DNA of 64,000 nt from Fasciola hepatica (GCA_948099385.1 CANUEZ040000180.1:5292501-5356500), one strand, 5' to 3'. Positions 20,981-33,700 are shown, numbered from the stretch's first letter. Program-made: numbers and translations. The notes: a model not told the origin generated them from the letters alone.

Positions 20981-23060
20981 TTTTTTTATTGAATATTAAA
21001 TATTGTATATTTCTTGATGGTGGTCAATACACATGCCCAAGTCTGCTTGGAATCGACTTTGTTTTGAGTTGTGTCGAAACTGGTTGCTTTTCGTGGCTTC
21101 AAAGATGCATCATCTGGAATTTACACAGTTAGCTCAAGGAGGACAACCCACACAACCTTTTACACAGCTATTGCTTTCCATACAGTACTTATGAACAGGT
21201 GAGAATCTGGATGGGGTTTGGTGGATGCATAGGTGAGGTACAGAGCGAAAACTTGGTACCCACCATCAGTTTGACGAGGCCTCAGACTGGAGTAGGCTCG
21301 ATATCCGGGACACTAAACCAGTTGGCAGGTGTTAGCTTCGAGCTCCAAGTTCCAGTCACCAAAACAACATTTGAGTTAGCATACGTTACTCCAGATTTTG
21401 GTGAATCGATTTTGTACTTGAGAGAGCGGGACATATTTAGCACAATGTGGAGGGCATAATTCGCGGAGCAATTGCGGTTCTGATAGCGGCATGGTGAAGG
21501 GGGACGAGCGACAGGGCTAGTAGGACGGGAATGAGGATGATAAAATGCTATGGAAAGAACCGGTTGACGCGGCAGATATCTCACAGGGCTCAACGGAGTG
21601 ATTGTGCTGGTGGAGGGGCAGTGAAAGGGCTGATACCGAAGGAGGCTATGGTATGTACGGTCGGTTGTAATAGAGTGCGAGTGGATCGAAACAGAATACG
21701 GCCGTGTTAGATGGTAAAAGAGCAAGGAACCAATTTTGGGAGGGAAATATGAAGCATATTATGAGGTTGAGAAGGATAAGCTGTGGCCCATATGTTATGG
21801 TACCGGTTAGCAAATACGCAGGTGGCTCGGCTGCGGTGTAACTGAAGATCGAGGCGGCATACTTGGTCAAAAACTCGCATCATAGTACTGCTTTTGTAGA
21901 CTTCACGAGGGCAGCTTCGGAGTTGATGGATGTGGCATGTTGCAGTTCGGAAAGTGGATCTTCGGAAGCTCGAGCAGATGAGCCACCCGCTGGTGCCAGG
22001 GAGGGCGAGGCAATCTCGTACGTGTGCCCTTGGTGGAAAACGTTGATGGGTAATTGGCTTATTGGCTGAAATGCGGGAGACCATAGGTCGGTTATGGGCC
22101 AAGGCTTGGGGCGTGGAGATGGCATTGCAGGGAAGTCATTGCCACTGCTGGCAATATGCGGGACGAAGCCGTGACCAGAGTCCTAGAAGACAACGTTTTT
22201 TCCGGTTGAATGGTACTGGGTGGCAAATGGGAACCTGGAATTATTGCGGGTTGTTTGGCAGAGGTAGCAAGAACTGAATGGTTGCTGAATAAGAGTGGAG
22301 ACTGTGTAGCCCGGCTACGGGTAGGCAGTGGTGGAGTTTGCGCTGCAACGTGGCGCCGTTTATGGGGACTTGGTGACGTTGGAACCCATAGGGGCAGATC
22401 AAGGTCTGCCTTGTGCTTTTGGGCACTGGTCCACGGGAACGGTAAGGAATTAGTGAAGTTAGGGGCTTATTGAGGGGGAATGTCCAGCACTGGATCAGAG
22501 GTTTGTGGCTTCTTGGTGGGCGGCTATCGACCTAAGGACCACCCTCTGCCGCGAGGTTTTGTCGAGAGTAATTTTCATACCTTTAAATTGAGTGAACCTT
22601 TTGATGGGATAGCTCTTTCAAAATAATTCCGTGCAAGGCCCTCATGAGAAAGGAACAGTGGCAGGCAAGTGTTCCGCAATGACTTTGTATGAGCCCCTTG
22701 CAGGAGCACTCGGGGAGTGATATACCGCAGGCTCTTAGCAATGTTTGTGTTCGGAGAAAGCTGCGAGCGATCTGGGACACTCACAGCTACAGCATTTTTG
22801 GAGTGTTTTATCCCTCGGTGAACTTCGGACCTAAATGAGTCCAGGAAGCGATTAGCCGATGGTGGGCTTTGAGCTTTCGGGGGTCCCGAAGTACTACCGA
22901 CATATACAAGTGGCAACAACTTGGTCAGTATATCATCCATGGCAAGTAACTGCCTTTCAGGGGACACTAAGGTTTCTTAAAGTGCATTACATTTGCTACT
23001 GGCATCCTCGTATATATCGAGCAGTATTACTGCACAAAGTATCCAGGTGGTAGGAAGTCG
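20980..23060 (-). mobile_element. LINE family A copy 3 (ORF1, Pro-rich segment, start of endonuclease; internally deleted?)
   Basis: Minus order: ORF1 block (22967-22575, SKNAVAVSVPDRSQLSPNTN), a degraded Pro/Ser-rich stretch (22430-21500) and endonuclease start (21480-21282, VLNMSRSLKYKIDS then SNVVLVTGTWSSKL). A sequence resembling the LINE 3' end, GTATATTTCTTGATGGTGGT at about 21.0 kb, lies only ~0.3 kb further, so most of the endonuclease and the RT appear deleted. The ETW glutamate is changed to G (VTGTW). Confidence 0.65.
22575..22967 (-). pseudogene. LINE family A ORF1 fragment (copy 3)
   Basis: A 130-codon frame begins in a block that in copy 1 precedes VVFNVP and reads LDSFRSEVHRGIKHSKNAVA, the same arrangement as DSVASEVLIRVRNSRNAVV at 60.2 kb. 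The conserved part is open, but the C-terminal half diverges from the other copies. It is a dead copy of an RNA-binding ORF1. Confidence 0.65.
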
Positions 23061-23132
23061 TAGCTTTTAGTACTGTTAGGTTGAAAGCCATTAGCCACTC
23101 GACAGAGAAGGCGATTCGCAGTCGATCCAGGC

Positions 23133-23152
23133 ATAATGATAATAATAATAAT
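23133..23152 (-). repeat. (ATT)n LINE tail T1
   Basis: Trinucleotide array at the minus-strand 3' terminus, directly followed on plus by GGTTTATTTCTCTACC. Confidence 0.85.
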
Positions 23153-23850
23153 GGTTTATTTCTCTACCGTGGTCAAGGGATGTTCCCGAAAGCATGACCT
23201 GAGTTTACAGTATCAATCAATAAGACGAAAAATCAAATTTTAAAGAGGGAGTCCAACATTATGGCAACGGAGTAATAAGGCTGGGGAGAGTCCAAATAAA
23301 GTGAGGTGTCAGAGGACGATTCAGTTTGGAGCCAAGACGAGCGATAGTAAGCAGTCGGCCGGATGCGAGGACGTCAAGATGAACGCTGCCTTAGAAAGCA
23401 CAAAATACAGTATTACCAAGGATGACGAAAGAGAACGGTCAGTGAGACATACTCAAGTTCACTCAGAAAGGTAACGGGTGGTGAGGCAAGGCGACAAGTA
23501 AGTAGTTCACAAAGGTAAGTGAAAAATTCCAATTTTCACAAATTCGTAGATATGAAAATGAGCGGTACTCCCTGAAAAGATGAGGCAAATTTCACGATAA
23601 GTAGCGAGCAATATCTGTTGTCGGGAACTGCAACTGGTGGAGGAAGGATGAAGTTCCAAGAAGGAATAATACGCCAGCGAAATAGATGGCTTCAATCGAT
23701 CAAAAGAAAAATTTGAGCTGCCGCATTTCCGAGGAAAGTTAACATGTGCGCCGTAGGCGACCGGTTTGAATGAAAAACCCGTGGTTGCAATCACTGTTTT
23801 TAGGCCCATACCTAATTTTGTTATACCCAGTATCACTCTGTTACTCATAT
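23133..23850 (-). mobile_element. LINE 3'-end fragment with (ATT)n tail, T1
   Basis: On minus the sequence ends in AAATAAACC followed by ATT trinucleotides (plus 23133-23152). This is the kind of short microsatellite tail found at the 3' end of CR1-like elements. The same end occurs at 28490 and 56066, always in minus orientation. The body up to about 23.85 kb has a 113-codon frame (23507-23848) without recognisable RT motifs, so it is probably 3' UTR plus the last coding part. Confidence 0.6.
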
Positions 23851-26800
23851 TCAGTCTCCCTCCACCTGCCTTCCATGTCTGAAAGCCGTTGGGTCTGAAC
23901 TACAAGAACCACCAACCCAGAGTGAACTCCATGAACCCTTATTCTCTGCTTAATTCACGAACTTTCCCTGGGCCTCCCTAAGCCCAGGATGTTCGGGGAC
24001 TTTCGTCTAATACGCGCTATCTTTGCTGGCTTTTGTGTTCTTCCCGTGTGTTAGCAGCCAGAAAATGGTTTGTTTGACGTCGGTCTAGTGTTTGTTTATG
24101 AAATACTAACAGCAAGACCATCTCGGATCCATTTCAGACCGGTAGCCATCTAGCTTATTCACCCAGATCCGTGTTGCCCCTTAAAAACTCAGTAATGTGG
24201 GACTAATCCACTCGGCTTATTTTGGTTATGAAAGTGATATTCTAGTTGATGGTTATATCCTTCTTCATGTGTATTTCTGTTTTTCAGTGCAAATGGAGTA
24301 AGGTTTACATATTCCGGTATTGCTTTGTCTTGTAGTTTGAGGTACTGAAGAAAGCGTCTACAAAGACGTGTTATTGTTCATTTAAGAAAAACGCATTTCG
24401 TAAGTTATGTTTATATCTGTCCTCCGGTTAATAGGGAACCAAAATTTACAAGCATGCGACATTTTATACAGAAGTTTTGAGCTATATCCTCGGGTGTTTA
24501 CCTGTACGACTTAATGTATGTCATGAATTTAAAAGTCCAAATAACCAGCTGTATAAGGATACCATGACTGATATTCTTTAGACATCATGAATGGTGCATT
24601 CCCCGGTTCATTCGCTGTTTGATAGCATAACTCACTTACGGAGGCCCACTGCTGGAATGGATAACTGAGTTTTCCTTTCCATCTAGTGATGCTACGAAAG
24701 GTCAGCTGGAGAGCGGGACAACAGAGGTAACGTATACTGCTCAATCGGCACTGTATTTCCATGCATTGGTTCGCTGCATTGCAAGGCCCTGGAATGCAAA
24801 GTTATAGATCGCTCTATCGCAAGCCCATGAGAAAAGTGAAATATTGTACGAACTGTCATTAACTAAAAACAATAACTGAGGAAAATCCCTAAAATGTCGG
24901 ATTAATTGCTATGTCCCATAAGACTCCATGCAAAACTGTGATGTTTTCCTGCTGGGCATGCTGAAAGCACCGAACAATCTCCCAACTCACTTATTCCTCA
25001 TTCACCGTGCACTGTTCAGCCCAAGCTGTGTGGTGGCTTCTGTCAATGTTGGTACACTATGCATGCACACTTTCACTTTGAGGCACCGAAAAGTTTTTCA
25101 GGTCATACCCAGTCAAGCTGCCCTGGGCAATAGGATAATCCCTGAGGTTATCTTACCACTTCCTGTGTGTTTTGGTGGGCGCACATAACCTAACTTACAG
25201 GCGTGCGCCGGCAAAAACCCAAACACAACCACTGCAAATTTTTTCGCATCGGTAATTCGTCGCCTGCCGAAGGGGACATCCCTAACCTTCCCGCAATGGT
25301 CAGTGAGATCATACCAACTCTCTGCCTACGCCTTAGTGGGCCCACACGTGCTATGCACATGCATGTACTCGCGGATGCACTTTGCATGATGACCGGCATA
25401 CTTTGGTGAAACAAATGTTGGCACGTTGACAACGATGGGCAGCATCCTGTTATTCATTTTTCCAAATGGGTGCTTGGCTGAATATGTTACGCGCCGGGCC
25501 AAGGATAAACCCTAATTTCACTATTGTTCTTACCTTAGCTATTATTCAACCTGCTCTCACTACGGTACCCACCAAGGCTACCATTTATTAAACACACCGG
25601 AGTTAAATCAGAGGTAAAATCAAGTCGACATTGGCAGAGTCAATCAAACTGTTTTGGCCCTGAATAGGGCCAACTCAACATTCTCTGCACACCGCCGCCC
25701 AGACCAGCTACTGAGAATGTTCAGAGACACCACCATCTTGAGCGGAACAGGTCTCCACCCTCCGGACCACGGTAAACTACACAGCTTCAAGCACGGTTGT
25801 TAAGTAGATTTTATATCCTTGTTGCCCAATGATTCTTGCCACTGGACACACCAAAATGCCTAGTACGTTGAGGGATTGATCCTTCTTCGAACTTTCTGAT
25901 ATGGATTGGGGAAATAAGCCGATAATTACGAAAGGCGATTGGAACACAGGTGGGATCTATTCGTAATAATGGCCTCTAAGGATTCACGTTGGCAATTTTT
26001 AGAGGAAAAGGAGTAAAGTCAGGAGTCAGTTTTGCAAATATTTCCACCAACACGAAAGGACTTGAAAGAACAGAGATTGTTATTTTACTTCGGAAATATC
26101 GGCGAACACACGGGCTAACACAAATACGCGATTTCATTAAAATTTCCTCACGATCCACTTCAGTTTTGAAACTGAAGTTAAGTGAAGTAGATTTCGCCAA
26201 AAATCCGAATCTCACGCCCAAGTTAATCGAAAAGACATCTATCCACAATTAGAGGAGGCTTGTAGCGTACTAATCCGTCTATATGGTACACCAAAGTATT
26301 GTCAATAACATCTAAGACGACACCAGCAAACTAAGGTTTGCGGAGGAGCTTGTTGTGATAAAAGGCCAAAAGCGTACTTACATTGGAAATTAAAATGGAA
26401 CAAAAAACGTGACACAAACTCACAGCTGTTCACTGTTCTGGTGATCAGAAAATGCGCACTAAGGTGCCGGTATCCGCCAATATCTTCAGTTCAGTTCGGT
26501 CTGGAAGCCATTCGTTGAACAAAACAGAATGGTATTGAGAGAAGTGCCAAGTGACGCTGTGGAATCTTCTAAAATGTTTTGTTTCTCACAGTTAGTTCCG
26601 ACCGATAAACTTCCAAGACTCTCTAAATCAGAATGTGAGACCGTACCGGAATGAAAGGTTTATTGGCAGCATTTTTGTGTTGCGTGGTGGTGGTGTTCAA
26701 AAAGATGTGTGTTTTACATTAAAACGTCGGTACAACAAAGGAGTGTTACACCAAAGGACGTTGGGAATCATGGAAAAAGTCGGAATCGTACAGGTACTCA

Positions 26801-28480
26801 TAGGCCTCACCAACTACCGGAAACGAGGAATATGTTCCAGTATGAAATGTGCACAAATGGCTGTGCACAGGAAATTGTAACTACGGTGAATTCTTTCAGA
26901 ACAATCTTTCCTGGTTACCATATCTGTTTACAGTCTCCGGTGAAATTGGTGCCAGAAATCTGACAATGCAAATATTAGTTGAACCACAGTTTGCACTTAC
27001 CAAAAGCCACGTGAGTCTTGTAAGAGTAAGTGCCATTAGGTGGGCAGTCTAACAGGTGGATGTAATACGTTGAGACGGACCACTGCGTCTGACTTTTTTC
27101 GTAAGCCGAGCTTCCACAACGTCCATACACCCGGTGGTTATAGGCAGACTGGAAGGTAAGATATCATATCGTGAAAAGTGAAGCATTTTTATTCACACAA
27201 CCTAATCGTCATATTGGTGCCATTATTCCCACTTCTCTTCTTACTCTTAAATACCATTTATAACTTTCATTCCTTATACAGGCTGTTTTCGAGAAGTAGC
27301 AACGTGAATAACCACAATCCGATAGTCATTATTGGTCATTCCAATTTACCCAGATTTATTGAGGCCCTTCATTTTCGGGGGGCCAAAGTGAATATAGAAG
27401 AATAAACGCCAGAGAAGTAAGCGGTCATTTCTGTCCGAATGAATGACACACCACTGGCCTAATACCACATAATTTGCCATTCGACTCGGATTTTCTGTGC
27501 AGGCCATACTAAGTTACCAACTTAGCTCGTCCACACATAATGAAGGATTCCATGCCCGTTTAATTACCACAAATGCCTCACTCGACTTGCGTGGGCTGCT
27601 ATATCCAATCACTTAGGGGCTGAAAAAGCACATTCGATTGTTTACTTTGCCAAATCCGTTGTCTTTCACCGGTTCCTTTAGCTGACAGTGTGGATAAACT
27701 TTTCTCGCGAGAATTCAGAAAACGTCAAAGTCAACAGCTGCCAGAACGTTTGGCATTAATATTAGAAATCCGAAGCTCAAGTGCTGTGTTCGTTCAAAAA
27801 AAAACACTGTACACTGGACTTATTAAACCTACCCCTCCAAATCCATGGACTGCTTCTTTCTTCCACATAAGCTGCAGATATCCTCCAAAACGACCCATGC
27901 TTCTCTCCGGGATCCCCGTGAATCGGCTTTGAACGATTCCTCACGTGACAAGGCGCACAACGTAGCTCAGCGGCTCAACGGACCGTACAGCAGGTGAAAA
28001 CAGACAGACTGAATTTCGGTTCACAGACTTTCATATACGACTGACGGGCTAATCAAAACTCACCAAGAAAAATGATTTGGCAGTACTGAACAAATTACAG
28101 ACGGAGGGAGCAGAACCGGTCAAAATGTTACAATGGGAAGAAGCTATCAAGTCCGACAGAAAACAGCATTAAACTGTAATGCTCGTCATTTCTTTATTCG
28201 TGTCACAACGACTGAGTGAAGCTTTACATCAGTGCTTCTCGAATGATTGGCCACTCTTAGAGGAATACTGTGTTCACGAGGGACAAAATAAAGCAAAAGG
28301 GAAGGGTGAAAACCCTTGCAATATGCCATGTTGCACTGGCAAAATAACCAATATTTTATCTTACCGCGTTTCCTGTAGCTTTTCTGTGTCTGCCTTGGGA
28401 GTTCCGGGCGGCGTTCGGTTACGGTTGGTGTTTGCTTTTCAATCATGCAAAGGAGGAGGGAATTACCGAACCTGAACCTT
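23851..28480. other. Long unassigned stretch
   Basis: Short frames only. Those at 24928-25188, 25989-26252, 26635-26963, 27178-27405 and 27690-27932 (all plus) have no motif I recognise. A perfect 7-bp inverted repeat with an 8-base loop (CCTGGGC...GCCCAGG) lies at 23967-23988. It may contain DNA transposon or 5' gene-flanking material, but I cannot support a call. Confidence 0.35.
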
Positions 28481-28489
28481 CGTCATTCC

Positions 28490-28516
28490 AATAATAATAA
28501 TAATGATAATAATAAT
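28490..28516 (-). repeat. (ATT)n LINE tail T2
   Basis: Trinucleotide array with one TGA-type interruption, followed on plus by TGTTTATTTCGGGG. Confidence 0.85.
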
Positions 28517-30250
28517 TGTTTATTTCGGGGACACCCGAAGCATGCTCGATGGCATGACCATTAGGAATCCTTCCAAGATGGTACGATTGTCTCCAACGTC
28601 GGGAGAGTTTTGTAGTAAGAATTTCTCAGTAGGCCTCAGCGGAGCTTACGCAGCAATGGGTGAAACTTGGTAGCTAGATCGTATTTGCGGTAGCCAGCCA
28701 TGGGCGCGAGTGTACACGGACAGAGAAGATAAGCTATCTGTGCCATGTATTACAGCCGTGCAACACGATGACTAGGTGGTTCTGAACTTCAAAAGAGAGA
28801 GGGTTGCAGTCTGGAAGGCGTTCCAGCCGAGGGTTAGCGTGAATGTAATAACAGATACGGGTATGGAGGTTGGAAATGAGACACCGTAATCTTGGTTAAA
28901 TGATAGTTGATAGGTACTGTAAGTCGGTGTTCTTAAGGGCTGAATGCGCTTGCGGTATCAGGCCTGGTTAATGATTACCAATTAGTCAGAGTACCGCGAA
29001 ATCTTATAGTACTGGGTTAATAAAGCCGTGGAGGTGTGTTAAGGCTGTGGGGCTTGAGGGCTACGCGAGGAAGCAGCTGGAAAGCACTTAAAACCTACAG
29101 TGTAGTTTTTTATTGGGTCTGGAGGATGTGTGACAAATCATATGACGAAGATGTCTTAGAGAAGGGGATCTAAAGATCGGACGATTTTCTCGGATGTTAC
29201 TGCTCAGAAAACAACCGCGATTTGTTCCGCGCTAAATGAATACCCTTATTACTTGGTTGTTGAATAACTCAGGTGGCAGGGGAGAAATCACACCGGAAGC
29301 AGCAGTCAAAACGACGTGGCATGTGCGCTTTCTGTGGTGTGCTTCTCCCTCGGGGGCCACGACGAATCAGAAGCTTTTCGCAGCCGACGGTGGTAGGATT
29401 CTGACCTACTATAAGCACATGCACAAGATGGTAAGTGGAAGCTATTAAGAAAGGTGATTCGTGTGGTGAGGCTCAAGCTTAGGGGAAGATGTAAGAAAAA
29501 GAGTATTGGACTCCTGAGTTAGAGACCGAGCTTAGAAAAGCAGGTGTGTGAAGGAGAGGCTTGTGTCGGGATTCATGTCCGCTACGGACCTGAGTAAGTA
29601 CCGTTGTCGAAAAATCACAGCTAACTTTAGACAACATATCGTAGTAGCGTGGGCTCGAAATAACGCAGAAAAAGCAAAGTAATGGATAATAAACTGTGAA
29701 TGTGCTATGTTCACATTCTCTTTTCAAGCTATGAAATTCAGCGAGGTTCAGCCGACGGATGTGAAACCGAGGTGTGTCAAAGCCACAATTCCGTCAGAGC
29801 CAAGACCGCGATATTTAACTTTTATAACCGTGTACTGAATGCTGCGATAGACATCGGCAAGATAGACAAGGGTCCTGCTTGGAACACAAAGGGGTTAAAA
29901 CAAAGAGAGGCGCGGTGAGCAAGCATACGCGGATAGCCTGAGCGGCATGCTGTCATCCCACTCAGGTTCAGACACGACCCTGAACCTGGCTCCCAAGGTC
30001 CACAACATGTGTCTTTCCATACGCAGAATCAAGTCCGGGCTGGTACCCGAAATTCATCACTTGTTGAGGGGGGCGGGGCTTTGGTTCAAGACCTTCCCAG
30101 CCAAAAGCGGCTTTTCGTGCTTTTATTACTGACAACGAGAAGAGTCTGTTGAACCCGTGGGGTTTTTTACGACCATCCGGAAAGTAAGCCCCCAAGCTTA
30201 ACGAACAACGGAATCTCGCCACTTCCAAACACGGGATGATGAAATTTGGC
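28490..30250 (-). mobile_element. LINE 3' part with (ATT)n tail, T2
   Basis: Plus 28490-28516 is an ATA/ATT array followed by TGTTTATTTCGGGGACACCC, the same end as T1 and T3, so a minus-strand LINE ends here. Its body extends upward. Minus frames show only scattered, stop-rich similarity to the C-terminal tail of CR1-like proteins, and the upper boundary is uncertain. Confidence 0.55.
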
Positions 30251-31560
30251 AATTTCGATCCACGAAGAAAGGGAAAGTTTATATTAACTGATGCGGCATC
30301 TCAATGCCGAACAACAACAAATGAGGACTGTGCGAATAGTACTTGGCTGTGTCTGTTCGCATGCTGAACAACCAAGGAACGAATGTCCTCCTGAAGACAC
30401 AGAATATTGGAGCAGTAGAACAAATAGCTAAGATAAAGAAAGAAAGGCCGCTCCTGATGAACTTACTGAACTTAGTGAACTTTACCCATGCGCGATCCGC
30501 CACGACGCGTCGGCTGTCACAAAAGGGTTTTCCCACTTCTCTTCCACCGGCCCTTGAGCTTGGTTCATGGCTTCTGCAAACGCCGAAGATGGCTTTTTCA
30601 CCTTGCTGCGGGACCGCCTCAGACCAGGTTTCGTTGATGTCTCGGGTGCCGCCACCCCAATTTGGGAAAAATGAAGACAAGGGGTAGAACAGGCACTCAG
30701 ATGATGCCAGCATTCTTGGAGCACTCACTCACTGGCTGGCTCCTGCCAGAGACGAAGGGGCCCTGGTATATACATAAGGCACCTGGTGAGTGCACTTCTG
30801 GTTTTGATATAAGGGGAAACTTACGGGTGTGAAAACTTCGCTAGAAAAGAAAATGTTACCACGGCTTTGCAGAGGTTGACAGCCAGCCATTGCTCCAGCT
30901 ATGGAGGATTAGTGTTGACATATCAATCGGTGCCTGCTTGAGGTCGTACTTTTGAGATAAGAACTGTCTTCCTGTGAAGATCTTGAGCTTTATTGAACTG
31001 AAGATTGAGAGTTGAAAACGGTATGGGACAGCCGAAGTTCGGTTGCAGATCTCGATGAAACATTTTCGTGAGCGGTAGGGGTGACTTTCCGTAGACAAAC
31101 ATCGTGTTTTATGAATGACAAACGGGCGGTGACTGACTAATTAAAAAACCGGTAACCTCCGGTTCGAAAGAATGAGTTCAGGTCAGGAAACTTACAGAGA
31201 TTATGTATAGTTCTAGAGGAAGACTGAGTTATAAATCCAATTATGGGTTAGGTTAACCATAGGCGAAATAAGATCTGGAACCAAAAATCAGTGACCACAG
31301 CTTCATCTAGTCGTGAGGTAATGTGCCAGATAAGGTTTTGCACATTGATGTTTCTGATCAGGTGGGTCACAAAGGTCGTTATTGACTCAGTGCGCCCCGG
31401 AATTTGAGTACGTTTGTTTCAAAGAGCGATAAATTTTATAGGGTAAAATCTGGATCCTGAAGCCAGTTTTTAGAGGTACAGTAATAACAAGGAAAACCAG
31501 ACCGGACAGGATACTTGTATTTCAACGGCCAACCAAGTCAACTTCACGAAACACAAAATC
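30251..31560. other. Unassigned; overlapping open frames on both strands at 30279-30728
   Basis: A 149-codon minus frame and a 114-codon plus frame overlap at 30.28-30.73 kb. A minus frame at 30482-30724 is rich in Lys, Ser and Glu (TKPGLRRSRSKVKKPSS). I cannot assign any of them. The remainder to the gypsy element has short frames only. Confidence 0.3.
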
Positions 31561-31799
31561 GACTATGTGGTCCCTTTTCCAGACCTCGCGGCACCAACGG
31601 CTGCGGCTGCCTGAGCGTTTCGGCTGCCTTCTGTCCAGTTGCCCGCTGCCGGTTGCTTGCTTCTCTTGGGTGTCATTTCTATTCAGCTGGTCCGGCTGTC
31701 CCGCTTGATTGGCATCCCATCACCTGGGCTATCTCGCCGGTTGTCCAAGATCCTGCCCCTTATCCTTTGCCAGTCCATATGCCTCCTTTTGCCCGGGTC

Positions 31800-32350
31800 G
31801 GAAAGCCTCAGAAATATTCGCCGTCTGTTCTTTAGTCTCTGGCCATCGGTTGGTTCGTCTGTTCGCCTTTATGCTCACATCGTTCCCTCGCCCTAGGATT
31901 CCCCGTTACACTCGCTCTTCCTCCAAAACATTCGCTTCGGACGTGCCAGGGAGCCAAGTCGTTTCCGTTGACCCATTTGCCTTGTGGTCCTCGGATGGTT
32001 CTGAAGTTGAAATTCTTCCTTTCCTTTAAGGTTTGTGGCACATTCTATCGCCTCTGGAACTTGCTCACCCCGTACCGGCCACCACTGGTCTGCTGCGATT
32101 CCCCACTTTCACCAGCTGTCCTGGCATGAGTGGCTCCCACTTCTGTGCTTGGTTCCGTCTGTCGACTCTAAGCAAATCTTGTCTGTTGTGGGCTACCTGC
32201 TCTAGATGCTACAACTCGCAAGCTGTCAGAGGTCTATCATTCTTTTTGTTGAGCCACACATTCAGCCGTTTTCTGAGCTCCTTCCCGAAAACCATTTTGA
32301 ACGGTTTTGTCCCCGTTGAAGAATGGTTCGGTGAGCGGTAACTGAGCAAT
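31800..32350 (-). pseudogene. Gypsy integrase C-terminal region
   Basis: Minus frame reading near 32.3-32.2 kb gives FKMVFGKELRKRLNVWLNKK, the 'P..l.fG...r.p.d' segment after the integrase core. A chromodomain or GPY/F motif beyond it is not readable. Plus-strand open frames here (31515-32341) are shadows of this coding region. Confidence 0.55.
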
Positions 32351-32478
32351 ATCTTTAATAATCCTTCTTGTTGGTCACTTTTGTGGTTAGTTGGTCCTTA
32401 TTCCATCGTTTTTTTGAATCGTTCCGTCAATACGCTTACCTAGAGGCGGTAAGGCGACTTCCGTTCTCACCAGATTCT

Positions 32479-33332
32479 CTACTGTTCCGACAAGTCTCGA
32501 AACTTCTCCAATTTGGAGCAAAAAACCTGGTAAATGATGACCTTTTCTGGTATATCAGATCGCGCCGCTACATTGTCAACAATAACTCCAGAGACCTTAT
32601 CATCTGATTGGTCCGATATCGGGGTTGCTTCATCCCAGCGAAAAGCGTGATCATTCTTTGTCGTGATGCACACGTTTCCAGTAGTACTTACGGTTAAAGG
32701 ACCAAACATTTCCAGACCCCAACTTTAAAAACTAGCTGTGCATCTATGGGCTGCATTGGCGGTGTTGCTGTTACGTGCTCCCGGTTCCTCTGGCAATCGG
32801 GACACTTTCGTATGTAACAATCAACGTTGTGCCCTGTCGTGAGCTGAAAGGCCCTGCACAACAGCAGTTCGAAGACTCGATGTTGTCCCATGCAAGCACT
32901 GTCATGCTCTAGCTGCATTGCCCTCTCACATACGGCCTTAGGAACAAAAAGCAGTGGTATGGGCCGCAGACCCCGTCTCAAGCGGACATCAGCAAGCGGC
33001 TTGCCATCTTTGGTATGAAATCGCTCCCAAGGTTTCAGTAGGTCGTACTGCGTGCGTGACCCCCATTCTGTTCTGTTCTTGGCTTGAAGAAGTAGGTATA
33101 CCACCTGAATCAGGCTGTCATTTCTTTGGTGGCTGAAAACATCAATATCTGAAATTAGTCGATTCACTGGGATCGCTTCAGCCGGCAGTTCGTCGTCTGA
33201 AGCAGGGTGGGGTAGTGCTTCAGATGTTCCGTTTTTTCGTCCGTTAACATGCTCCATTGTAAAGATGAGCTCTTGCAGGCGGTATGCCCGCCCGCCAGCC
33301 TTCCTCTTGGATTTCATATTGTCATTACCCAT
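32479..33332 (-). pseudogene. Gypsy integrase: zinc finger and core
   Basis: The 212-codon frame 32694-33332 begins with the end of RNase H (LIFTMEHVNGRKNGTSEALP, the 'H..G..n.aDaLSR' box). It then has the zinc finger LEHDSACMGQHRVFELLL and CYIRKCPDCQRNRE: the CxxC is intact, but the second His of the usual GHLG is displaced. The core continues in a shifted frame (32479-32709) as MFGPLTVSTTGNVCITTKND, FRWDEATPISDQSDDKV and NVAARSDIPEKVI. This matches 'D..GPl..t..gn.yil...D.ftkw.ea.pi.d', but the first catalytic aspartate is not preserved. Confidence 0.8.
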
Positions 33333-33359
33333 TTCGATGACTTGTAGTAAGTTCTGATG

Positions 33360-33700
33360 CAGAAGTTAGTAGCGATCGGATATTTTCTCCACCCTTCCAG
33401 TGCACACACGATTGCCAAACCTTCATTTCCCTTGAAGCAGTAGTTCCTTTTGGCACTTGTGATCAACCGGCTGGCTTATTCGACCACCCCAGACGGCTGT
33501 GACTATGCTGCGTCACTGGCATCCACAGCTACAGTGAATCTATCATGCGACTTTGACACTTTCAAAATGCTTCGAGGATTTGTTGCACTTTTCTTGAGTT
33601 TCTCGAAGGCCGCCCCAGTATCCGATGTCCACTCCAACTTTTTATCCTTCCTCAGAGTCTGAAACAGGACACCAGCTTTCTAGGCGAAATTAGGCATTAA
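33360..33700 (-). pseudogene. Gypsy RNase H
   Basis: The minus strand reads LRKDKKLEWTSDTGAAFEKL, then SHDRFTVAVDASDAA, then ASRLITSAKRNYCFKGNEGL. These match the 'F.Wt.e...AF..LK', 'DAS' and 'SR.L..aE.nYs..e.E.lA' blocks at the RT/RNase H junction. The first catalytic Asp is present. A stop after SDAA and another in the C-terminal part break the frame. Confidence 0.7.

Noticed and set aside
30482..30724. Basic minus frame as a host exon
   Set aside because: A comparable plus frame overlaps it and no splice structure or domain is visible.
31515..32341. Plus-strand frames of about 100 codons
   Set aside because: They are antisense shadows of the gypsy integrase coding strand.
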